64,000 nt of DNA, taken from contig NZ_JAHBDK010000012.1 of NCBI RefSeq assembly GCF_019956415.1, positions 93,685 to 157,684 on the forward strand. Direction: 5' to 3'. The notes below the pieces were generated by a model. The model saw nothing but the letters and a program-made list of their open reading frames with translations, had not been told where the DNA came from and searched no databases. This document shows, one piece after another, positions 17,315-24,847 of the stretch. The stretch is from Pseudomonas sp. GL-B-19 (lineage in GTDB: Bacteria; Pseudomonadota; Gammaproteobacteria; Pseudomonadales; Pseudomonadaceae). Within the stretch, counting starts at the first letter, position 1. Each line of letters opens with the position of its first letter. Made by a program: the position numbers and the translations under genes.

Positions 17315-17674
17315 TTACGCAGCGGGCTCGATGTGATCCAGCACCCGGTTCGCAGTGATCTCCGCCACCATGATGCTGTTGGAAATACCCAGTAGGGCAT
17401 AACGCGACTCACCCTCCAGATGATCGACCAAGTGATGGACCATTACATCCACCGAGGCCAGCGTCTCGACCAAGAAAACCGCCAGGGTTTCGGCTGTCGC
17501 CTCCGGGTCCACGGCAAACAGTTTGCTGGGTTTACGCGCGGTGGCTTTGATGTCGGCATTCGACGGGAAGTGGAAGTTGAGCGCGCACTCGGCGGCCTCG
17601 TTGAGTTTTTTTGAATCGGGTTCGTACGGGGAAGCCGGATCGGTGTCTGGCGGATTAGGCGTTACTTTGAACAT
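17315..17674 (-). CDS. DUF6124 family protein, unknown function
   Basis: 119 residues from the ATG at 17674, with AGGAG at good spacing. It begins MFKVTPNPPDTD, the usual opening of this Pseudomonas family. The C-terminal half is helical (ETLAVFLVETLASVDVMVHHLVDHL) and ends VAEITANRVLDHIEPAA. No catalytic motif is visible. A paralogue is at 57824-58129 and a more distant DUF3077-like relative at 36839-37162. All three share one type of long structured leader, so they are probably regulated alike at the RNA level. The bases further upstream (to about 18010) also resemble those of the 57.8 kb gene. Confidence 0.85.
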   Translation of the reverse strand: MFKVTPNPPDTDPASPYEPDSKKLNEAAECALNFHFPSNADIKATARKPSKLFAVDPEATAETLAVFLVETLASVDVMVHHLVDHLEGESRYALLGISNSIMVAEITANRVLDHIEPAA

Positions 17675-17675
17675 G

Positions 17676-17909
17676 GTGAAGCTCCTAGAGATATGGAGCT
17701 GCCACGATTCGCTGCGAAACGAAAATAAGGTGGCAACTGTACGCGGGTTCGCAGACCAGGACTCTAGGAACCCGGCAGACCCGAAGGTCTCCCACGCACA
17801 GCCGCCATGACAATAGAGACAGACCTGACGAAGCATCTGTTCATGGACGGTAGACGTTGTGCGTCTAGAGATTACCCGGGCTGCGAAACCCGATCACTGA
17901 TGGGCAGTG
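17676..17909 (-). promoter_or_regulatory. Candidate structured leader RNA, copy A
   Basis: In gene orientation, from upstream to downstream: hairpin H1 (cactg/cagtg, 17895-17909), H2 (cggg/cccg, 17877-17892), a hairpin with arms tagacg/cgtcta (17851-17867), then a three-way junction. The junction's outer stem pairs 17793-17806 with 17732-17745 (14 pairs including G-U). It encloses a UUCG-capped hairpin (17777-17790) and a second hairpin. A last helix pairs 17695-17705 with 17676-17685 and covers the AGGAG ribosome site. Exactly 57 bases separate the outer stem from the ATG, as in copy B. Confidence 0.72.
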
Positions 17910-17939
17910 ACACGAATCAAGTTACCGAGCGGCCCCAAG

Positions 17940-18010
17940 GCGCACAAGCCGGCGGATTCTGGCGTAGCCGTAGGCAACGGCGCAAGGTTTTGTGGCTTTC
18001 AGGACGTAAC
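17940..18010 (-). promoter_or_regulatory. Conserved block upstream of leader copy A
   Basis: About 70 bases closely matching 57494-57564, at the same distance (about 260 bases) from the DUF6124 start codon. It could be a shared promoter/operator, the 5' part of the leader, or an antisense small gene; reading the opposite strand gives the shared peptide AHKPADSGV in both, but one copy is frame-shifted before it. Confidence 0.55.
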
Positions 18011-18092
18011 CTGGAAGGGTTTTAAACAACCCCTTTCGGGCGATGTTTAATACCCCAAGTCCCCAGGGTGGGAACTCGAAGATTTGGCTGGC

Positions 18093-19127
18093 TCAGGATT
18101 CGTTGTGACCAGAGACGGGTTTTGAGGTGGTTTGCTTTTGTGCGCGCCAAGTGGCGGGCGGCATGCCGAACTGGGTGATGAACCAGCGTGTGAAGGAGCT
18201 CGCCATGGAATACCCGAGCATGTCGGCGATGCGCCCCAGCGAATAATTCGGATTGTCCAGGTAACGCAGGACCAGATCGCGGCGCACGTCGTTGATCAGA
18301 TCGTTGAAGGCGCAGCCGTCATCTTTGAGGCGACGTTGCAGCGTCCGTACGTTCATGCCCTGGGTCTGGGCGATCTGCTCAATGGTGGCGCGCCCCATTG
18401 GCAGCAGCACGTAAATGGCCTTGCGCACCTCGAACAGCAACGACGGTCCTTCATCGCTCAGCAACGAGTCCAGATAACCCTGCGCGTAACGTGCCATGGC
18501 CGGGTCGGCATGAGGGTTGGTCACGTCCAGGCTGGCATTGGGGCAGACGATGCCGTTGAACTCGCTGCCGAACTCCAGCGTGCAACCGAACAGGCGGCGA
18601 TGCAGTTGCAGGTTGTCCGGAGGCTGGTGCGTGAAGTTGACGCTGTAGGGATGCCAGTGCGCACCGAGCAGGGCCGCGCACAAACGGAACATGACACCGA
18701 TGGCCAGCTCGTTGGCTTGCCGGGAGGGCATGGGCGTGTCGGTCACCACCTCCTCGCGAATGATCACCATCTTGCCGGCCTCTTCAATGAAGATCGCCAG
18801 TGAGTCGTTCATCAAGTGACGGTAATGCACCACGACCTGCAAGGCGTCCCGCAGCGTACGCTGGTGAGTGAGCAGCAGGCTGACCACCCCGAAATCCGAG
18901 AGGTGGCGCGACTCGGCCATGCTCAGGCCGAAGCTCTGGCAGCCACTGGCGACGGCTGAATCTTCCAGTACGCGCACCGCGGAATCGATGGGAATCCGAT
19001 GTTCCGGTGCTAACAACTGAGCCCTGCTCAAGCCACTGGCAGCCAGTACATCGCGCGGGTTAAACCCCAGGTACTGGGTGACCTCCAGGTAGTTGGTCAA
19101 GACGGCGGCGCGAACAAGCTTGGTCAT
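18093..19127 (-). CDS. AraC-family regulator with Arabinose_bd-type N-terminal domain (OruR/ArgR-like)
   Basis: 344 residues. The N-terminal domain (about 15-200, beginning YLEVTQYLGFNPRDVLAASGL) is of the OruR/MmsR-like ligand-sensing type. The C-terminal AraC HTH (about 230-330) shows MGRATIEQIAQTQGMNVRTL and YSLGRIADMLGYSMASSFTRWF, then GMPPATWR. Such regulators usually activate a divergent or adjacent catabolic operon. It is divergent from a hydrolase gene and from the six-gene acid-activation operon starting at 20178, its most likely target. Confidence 0.9.
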   Translation of the reverse strand: MTKLVRAAVLTNYLEVTQYLGFNPRDVLAASGLSRAQLLAPEHRIPIDSAVRVLEDSAVASGCQSFGLSMAESRHLSDFGVVSLLLTHQRTLRDALQVVVHYRHLMNDSLAIFIEEAGKMVIIREEVVTDTPMPSRQANELAIGVMFRLCAALLGAHWHPYSVNFTHQPPDNLQLHRRLFGCTLEFGSEFNGIVCPNASLDVTNPHADPAMARYAQGYLDSLLSDEGPSLLFEVRKAIYVLLPMGRATIEQIAQTQGMNVRTLQRRLKDDGCAFNDLINDVRRDLVLRYLDNPNYSLGRIADMLGYSMASSFTRWFITQFGMPPATWRAQKQTTSKPVSGHNES

Positions 19128-19479
19128 GCGTGGGTCTTCCCTGGGCCGGTTAAGGTGGAAATGAGCGTGGCGACTATATCCAGCACGTCATGAAATGGAA
19201 AGTTGTTGCGTAAGCGCCGGCGAGCGCCCGTTGCTTCCTCTAATCGCCCCGTCTCATCGAGATAAATCCGCTCACGTATTGATTACAGTGGCCTTGGGCA
19301 AACCTGCTGTGGTTTTCGACCAGCGGGCACCTCATGTCGGCACCGTGAAATTTGTCATGAAAAGAAAAGTGACTGACGTCCAATGAAAAGCGCCCGGGGT
19401 GGGGGGTCTTTAATGTCAGCACAACAAAAATCTCTGACCAACGAGTCAGTAGAGTCATCGAGAAAGCGTAGGTGCTGAC
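19128..19479. other. Divergent intergenic region between AraC regulator and hydrolase
   Basis: About 350 bases. Divergent promoters are expected here. I see no gene and could not define an AraC operator by eye. A G-rich run (ggggtggggggt) lies near 19400. Confidence 0.4.
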
Positions 19480-20046
19480 GTGGACAAACTGAATACTGTC
19501 GCAACCGTTTTGATCGTGCCGGGCCTGCGTGAGCATGTGGCCGAGCATTGGCAGACATTGCTTGAAGCCAGACTCTGCAAAGTACGCAGCGTCCCGCCGC
19601 TTGAAACCGACAAACTCGACTGCGCTGCACGGGTTCGCGCGATCCAGCACGAACTGGATCAGATCGAAGGGCCGGTGATTCTGGTTGCCCACAGTGCCGG
19701 TGTGTTGATGGTCGCGCACTGGGCAGCGTTGCACAGTCGTCCGATCAAGGGTGCTCTGCTGGCCGCGCCACCGGACCTCGAGGCTACTTGGCCGCAAGGC
19801 TACCCCACTTCTGAATCCCTGCGGGCCCATGGCTGGGATCCGCTCCCCCAAGGTCCGTTGCCGTTCCCAAGCCTGGTGGCCGGCAGCACCAATGATCACC
19901 TCGCCAGTCTGGACGCCGTCACTCGCATGGCTCAAGGCTGGGGTGCCGAACTGCGCAATTTTGGCGCAGTGGGTCATCTCAATCCAGCTGCAGGATTTGG
20001 CCACTGGCCAGAAGCGCAAGCGCTCATCCTGGAACTGGACCGATAG
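19480..20046 (+). CDS. RBBP9/YdeN-family serine hydrolase
   Basis: 188 residues, a compact alpha/beta hydrolase of the RBBP9/YdeN type. The nucleophile elbow is AHSAGV (LVAHSAGVLMVAHWA), the acid probably lies in STNDHLASL, and the histidine in GHLNPAAGFG, a strong family hallmark. Starts with GTG; a TAGGTG site lies just upstream. The cellular substrate of this family is not established. It is the first gene after the AraC regulator, in the same direction as the operon that follows 131 bases later. Confidence 0.85.
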   Translation: MDKLNTVATVLIVPGLREHVAEHWQTLLEARLCKVRSVPPLETDKLDCAARVRAIQHELDQIEGPVILVAHSAGVLMVAHWAALHSRPIKGALLAAPPDLEATWPQGYPTSESLRAHGWDPLPQGPLPFPSLVAGSTNDHLASLDAVTRMAQGWGAELRNFGAVGHLNPAAGFGHWPEAQALILELDR

Positions 20047-20082
20047 TTCAGGCGCCGACTGGCTGTTAGCCAACCGGCATTT

Positions 20083-20134
20083 GCCCTCACTCCTGAGAAG
20101 CGCAAGTCCCTGGTACAAGGGACTGCGTGAGGGC
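20083..20134 (+). other. Nested hairpin before the DUF1302 gene
   Basis: Outer arms gccctcac/gtgagggc enclose an inner stem (agtccct/agggact). It ends 43 bases before the DUF1302 start. It could be an attenuator, an mRNA-stability element or the hydrolase terminator; no T-run follows. Confidence 0.5.
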
Positions 20135-20177
20135 TGCTGCGCTTAAAACAAATACAAAAAGGCGGAGAAACATCGCA

Positions 20178-22181
20178 ATGCACAACAATAAGAGTCAAGG
20201 TTTCACGGTTCCGCGTTACACCTTGCTGGCTTCGGCCATCCTGGCTGCTTCCATGCCGACCGCCCAGGCGGTTGAACTGGATACGGGCAACCCGGACTGG
20301 ACCGCGCGTATCGATAACACCGTCAAGTACAACTACGGTGTGCGCACCGAAAGCGCCGACAAGCGCATGTTGGGGACGCCAAACAACAACGATGGCGACT
20401 ACAACTTCCGCAAGTCCGGAACCAACATCACCAACCGTGTTGACCTGTTGACCGAGATGGACGTGGTCTACAAGAACGCCATGGGCTTTCGTGTCAGTGC
20501 TGCCAGCTGGTACGACAAGGCTTATGAAAACACCGGTTCCAACTCCAACCCGTTCGTCAACGGCAATGACTCACGGTCCGGTCTGGTCGCTAACGACCCA
20601 CGCCTGGCCGGCGTCACCAACGACAACGTCGGCTTTGGCAGCCCGCACCTGAGCAACTACGCCCAGCGTTATTACACCGGTCCGTCTGGCGAAATTCTCG
20701 ATGCTTTCGTGTTCTACAGCACTGAAGTGGGCGAGGAGTCTTTGTTCAGCGCCAAGGCCGGTCAGCACAACGTGTTCTGGGGCGAGACCATTCTCAACCC
20801 GGTGCACTCGATCAGCTACGGCCAGTCCGGCCTCGACCTGGCCAAACTGGCTGCGTCGCCGGGTACAGAAGCCAAGGAGTTGTTCGTTCCGCGTAACCAG
20901 TTGTCGATGTCGTTCACCGTTAACCCCGAGTTGACCGTCGGGGCCCAGTACTTCATGGATTGGGACGCCGCTCGCCTGCCTGAAGCGGGCACCTACTACG
21001 GTGGTTCCGATCTGTTGGGCTTTGGCGCGAAATCGTTCCTGTTGGGCAACACCAACGCCGTGGTTCCGGGCAGCCCGCTGGGTTGTGGCCTGGCACCGTG
21101 CAACGCGTTGACCAACGTGCGTCGCGGTCATGACCTGGATCCGCACAACAGCGGTGACTGGGGCGTGATGGCCAAGTGGTCGCCGGCCTGGCTGGACGGG
21201 ACGCTCGGCGTCTACTACCGCGAAACCTCGGACATCCTGCCGCAAGCCTGGCTGGATGCCAGAGGCATCTCCTCGGCCAACCCGAACGGCACCCGGCCAG
21301 CCGGGCAAGTGCCGGCGGTGGTCAACACGCTCAACTCGTTGAGCACCGCCACCTATCAACTGGCCTATGCCGACAACATCAAGATTGCCGGTCTGAGTCT
21401 GTCCAAGGATGTCGGTGGTGTGAGCGTGGGTTCGGACCTGAACATCCGTCACAACATGCCGCTGGCCAGTATCCCGGCCATCGTCAGCACCACCAGCCCG
21501 CTGGGTCTGGGCCAAGGCCTCGGCCTGTTGCCGGCGCGCACGGCGTCCACGGGTGTGATCTACGACACCCCGAGCCGCGGCGACAGCATGAGCGCCACTG
21601 GCGATACCTTGCACTGGACGCTGAACGGTCTGATGACCCTGCCGAAAACGCCGGTGTTCGATTCGGCAACCCTGCTGGGCGAGCTGTATTACAGCAACCT
21701 GCTCAAGCTCGATGACAAGAACGAAGCGCTCTACAAGGGCAAAGGCACCTATCGCGGCATCGACCAGCCGACCCGGGACAACTGGGGCGTCGCGGTCAAC
21801 TTCACACCGACCTGGTACCAGGTGTTTCCCGGTGTTGACCTCAACGCGCCAATGTCCGTCAACGTCGGCCTCGCCGGCGTGTCACCGGTCTCCGGTGGCG
21901 GTGCCAAGGACACTGGAAACTATGCGTTGGGCGTCGGCGCCATTGTGTACAACAAATACTTTGTCGACCTGAAGTACGTGGACTCCTTCGGCCAAACCGA
22001 CAAGTGCAATAAAAGTGGCGTGAGCACTGGCCCGACCGGTGGCGATGGCTCTACTCCGAACGCCTTTAGCGGCAACGAAAACTACGCCTGTTTCGCCGGT
22101 GGCTACTCGTCCTTCTCCGGTGGTGGTGCAACGACTGAGGACCGTGGCGCCGTGTACCTGACGATGAAAACAACCTTCTGA
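20178..22181 (+). CDS. DUF1302 family outer-membrane protein
   Basis: 667 residues from the ATG at 20178 (GGCGGAG upstream). The signal peptide ends PTAQAVELD. The rest is rich in alternating beta-strand segments and aromatic residues and ends in TMKTTF with a terminal Phe, the usual outer-membrane barrel ending. DUF1302 proteins accompany DUF1329, propeller and RND genes in clusters for hydrophobic substrates such as sterols. They are thought to be porin-like. First gene of an operon that continues to 30913, so it may admit or sense the lipophilic acid activated by the last gene. Confidence 0.88.
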   Translation: MHNNKSQGFTVPRYTLLASAILAASMPTAQAVELDTGNPDWTARIDNTVKYNYGVRTESADKRMLGTPNNNDGDYNFRKSGTNITNRVDLLTEMDVVYKNAMGFRVSAASWYDKAYENTGSNSNPFVNGNDSRSGLVANDPRLAGVTNDNVGFGSPHLSNYAQRYYTGPSGEILDAFVFYSTEVGEESLFSAKAGQHNVFWGETILNPVHSISYGQSGLDLAKLAASPGTEAKELFVPRNQLSMSFTVNPELTVGAQYFMDWDAARLPEAGTYYGGSDLLGFGAKSFLLGNTNAVVPGSPLGCGLAPCNALTNVRRGHDLDPHNSGDWGVMAKWSPAWLDGTLGVYYRETSDILPQAWLDARGISSANPNGTRPAGQVPAVVNTLNSLSTATYQLAYADNIKIAGLSLSKDVGGVSVGSDLNIRHNMPLASIPAIVSTTSPLGLGQGLGLLPARTASTGVIYDTPSRGDSMSATGDTLHWTLNGLMTLPKTPVFDSATLLGELYYSNLLKLDDKNEALYKGKGTYRGIDQPTRDNWGVAVNFTPTWYQVFPGVDLNAPMSVNVGLAGVSPVSGGGAKDTGNYALGVGAIVYNKYFVDLKYVDSFGQTDKCNKSGVSTGPTGGDGSTPNAFSGNENYACFAGGYSSFSGGGATTEDRGAVYLTMKTTF

Positions 22182-22235
22182 TTCACAACTTTGATTCACC
22201 ACTGATTTGCTCAATGCAAGCAGGAGAATAACAAT

Positions 22236-23594
22236 ATGAAATTTGCACAAACCGTGTTGGCTGCCTCGCTGGCGATGATCGTCGCCGCCCAGGCACACGC
22301 CGCTGTTTCGGCTCAAGACGCCGCCAAACTGGGCACCAGCCTGACCCTGGTCGGCGCTGAAAAAGCCGGTAATGCCGATGGTTCCATCCCCGCCTATGAC
22401 GGCGGCTTGACCACGCCGCCGGCCAGTTTCAAGGCCGGTGACAGCATGCGTCCGGACCCGTTCGCTGCTGAAAAGCCGCTGCTGGTCATCGACGGCAAAA
22501 ACGTCGATCAGTACAAAGGCCTGCTCAGCGCCACCACGGCGGAACTGGCCAAGCGTTTCCCGACCTTCAAAGTCGAGGTGTACCCGACTCACCGCACCGT
22601 CGCGCTGCCTAAAGCCATCCTCGACAACGGCGTGAAAAACGCCACCGGCGCCAAGTCCCTTGAAGGCGGCCTGGCCATCGACAACGTGCTGCCGGGCGTG
22701 CCTTTCCCGATTCCGCAATCGGGTAACGAAGCGATGTGGAACTTCCTGCTGCGCTATCAGGGTGTGAGCATCAACTCCAAGTACGACTCCTGGAACGTTG
22801 ACTCCGCAGGCGTTCCAAGCCTGGCGACCACCGGGATGGCGTTCATTTCTTATCCGATCTACGAAAACCTGGCGCAGCCGATCAGCAGTGCTGACGTGTA
22901 CTACCAGATGAAGTTGCAGTACACCGGCCCGGCGCGTCGTGCCGGCGAAGCGGTGATGCTCAAGGACGCCGCCAACCCGCTGCAACAACCACGTCGTGCC
23001 TGGCAGTACTTGCCTGGTCAGCGCCGTGTGAAGCTGGCACCGAACCTGGCCTACGACACGCCTAACCCAGGCACCGCCGGCGCCGGTACATACGACGACG
23101 TCTTCGTATTCAACGGTGCGCTGGATCGCTACGACTGGAAGTTGGTCGGCAAGCAGGAAATGATCGTGCCTTACAACACCTACAAGCTGACCTACGTCCA
23201 GGATCCGAAGTCGATCACGACTCCGAACCACCTGGCCCCGGACTTCGTTCGTTGGGAAAAACACCGTGTATGGGTCGTCGAGGGCAACCTCAAGGCTGGC
23301 GCTCGTCACATCTACCAGAAGCGTCGCTTCTACCTTGACGAAGACAGCTGGACCGCTTTGGCCTCGGATCAATATGACGCTCGTGGTCAGCTCTACCGTG
23401 GTTCGTTTGCCTTCCTCAGCCAAAGCTATGACAAGCAGGTCCCTGACTCCACTCCGTTCATGATCTATGACCTGGTGGGCGGTTCCTACAACATCAACGG
23501 TGTAGTCGGCCCGTACGGCGGCATCAAGTACATCGATCCGCTCTCCAAGGCGCAGTGGTCGTCGGAGTCCCTGGCGGGCGCCGGCATTCGCTAA
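22236..23594 (+). CDS. DUF1329 family periplasmic/outer-membrane protein
   Basis: 452 residues with a signal peptide ending in AQAHA (about residue 22). The family pattern is clear: GTSLTLVGAEKAGNADGSIP at the start of the mature chain, PFPIPQSGNEAMWN, YLPGQRRVKLAPNL and WVVEGNLKAGARHIY. DUF1329 folds like LolA/LolB-type lipid carriers, so a periplasmic lipophile-carrier role is plausible. GGAGAA precedes the start. It nearly always sits beside DUF1302, as here. Confidence 0.9.
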   Translation: MKFAQTVLAASLAMIVAAQAHAAVSAQDAAKLGTSLTLVGAEKAGNADGSIPAYDGGLTTPPASFKAGDSMRPDPFAAEKPLLVIDGKNVDQYKGLLSATTAELAKRFPTFKVEVYPTHRTVALPKAILDNGVKNATGAKSLEGGLAIDNVLPGVPFPIPQSGNEAMWNFLLRYQGVSINSKYDSWNVDSAGVPSLATTGMAFISYPIYENLAQPISSADVYYQMKLQYTGPARRAGEAVMLKDAANPLQQPRRAWQYLPGQRRVKLAPNLAYDTPNPGTAGAGTYDDVFVFNGALDRYDWKLVGKQEMIVPYNTYKLTYVQDPKSITTPNHLAPDFVRWEKHRVWVVEGNLKAGARHIYQKRRFYLDEDSWTALASDQYDARGQLYRGSFAFLSQSYDKQVPDSTPFMIYDLVGGSYNINGVVGPYGGIKYIDPLSKAQWSSESLAGAGIR

Positions 23595-23743
23595 GCAAAC
23601 CGCAACAAAGCGTCCAACGGTCCACGGCCCACAAGGCCGTGTGACCGCGCGAGGGTCGGTGCAAGCCGATCATCGCGGCGACAGTTTTTAACGTCGGGCT
23701 GCACATTGCAGTCCCTGACGCGGTTTTCCCAAGAGGACGCGGT

Positions 23744-24832
23744 ATGGGTTCGTACAAAAAGTACCTGCAGTTGGCGTTTGGCGCCGTGCTTGTCTTGTCG
23801 CAGGGCGTCACTCAGGCGGCCGGCTATATCGATGTGCTGGATCTGCCCGCCAAAGTCAGTGCGTTGGCAGTCAGCAGTCCGTTGTCCGGCATGACCCGCG
23901 CAGGCGACCGATTGGTAGCCGTCGGGCAGCGTGGACACATTCTCTATTCAGATGACAGCGGCAAACACTGGCAGCAAGCAGCTGTGCCAGTGAGTGCCGA
24001 TCTCAGTGCTGTGAATTTTCCATCGGCCAGGGAAGGCTGGGCGGTCGGCAATGATGGCGTGGTGTTGCACAGCAGCGATGCTGGCGTGACCTGGCGCAAG
24101 CAATTGGACGGCCGTCAGATCGGTGAATTACTGGTCAAGCATTATGGTGCGTTGGCGAGTGCCGAACCTGACAACGAAGAATGGTCGCATTGGGCCGCCG
24201 AAGGCCAGCGACTGATGGAGCAGGGCGCGGACAAACCCTTGCTCGACGTCTGGTTTGCCAATGAGCAGGTCGGCTATGTGGTCGGCGTGTTCAACCTGAT
24301 TCTGCGTACTGAAGACGGTGGCCAAACCTGGACCCCGTATCAGGACCGCACCGACAACCCGCAAGGCTTTCACCTCAACGCCATTGCCTCGACCGGTGAC
24401 GGCTTGTACATCGCCGGCGAGCAGGGCCTGTTGCTCAAATGGGATGACGCCAGCCAGCGCTTCGCCGCCGTGCCGACGCCTTATCAGGGCAGCTTTTTCG
24501 GCGTGCTCGGCAAGCCAGGGGAAGTGCTCGTCTATGGCTTGCGCGGCAACGTATTGCGCAGCACCGACGGCGGCCAGAGTTGGACCGCGCTGGACAGCGG
24601 CCTGCGCATCAGTATCACCGCCGGCCTCATCGATGACCGTGGCGACTACCGCCTGTTCACCCTGGGTGGGCAGATGCTGGTCAGCCAGGGCACTGGCGCG
24701 CAATTGCACCTGGTTCAGCAACCCGTACCGACGCCGGTAGCCGGCGCCACCGAGGCCACCAACGGCTCGCTGGTGGTGGCTGGTTTGCGTGGTGCCTTGG
24801 CGCTGTCCGTCGATAAGACCTCGAACCCTTAA
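23744..24832 (+). CDS. Ycf48/BNR-repeat beta-propeller protein, exported
   Basis: 362 residues. The signal peptide (hydrophobic core about 8-20) ends near TQAAG. The mature part has repeated propeller blades with BNR/Ycf48 motifs: YSDDSGKHWQ, HSSDAGVTWR, RTEDGGQTW, RSTDGGQSW. Periplasmic location. In DUF1302/DUF1329/RND clusters this protein is thought to act as an assembly or carrier factor; the exact role is not known. The RND permease starts 15 bases after its stop. Confidence 0.88.
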   Translation: MGSYKKYLQLAFGAVLVLSQGVTQAAGYIDVLDLPAKVSALAVSSPLSGMTRAGDRLVAVGQRGHILYSDDSGKHWQQAAVPVSADLSAVNFPSAREGWAVGNDGVVLHSSDAGVTWRKQLDGRQIGELLVKHYGALASAEPDNEEWSHWAAEGQRLMEQGADKPLLDVWFANEQVGYVVGVFNLILRTEDGGQTWTPYQDRTDNPQGFHLNAIASTGDGLYIAGEQGLLLKWDDASQRFAAVPTPYQGSFFGVLGKPGEVLVYGLRGNVLRSTDGGQSWTALDSGLRISITAGLIDDRGDYRLFTLGGQMLVSQGTGAQLHLVQQPVPTPVAGATEATNGSLVVAGLRGALALSVDKTSNP

Positions 24833-24847
24833 AGCGAGAACCCAGAC

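Noticed and set aside
17807..18025. 72-codon plus-strand frame opposite leader copy A (and 57439-57636 opposite copy B)
   Set aside because: The two copies are not in the same frame over their full length and lack ribosome sites. Treated as shadows of the leader region, with the residual doubt noted as a finding.
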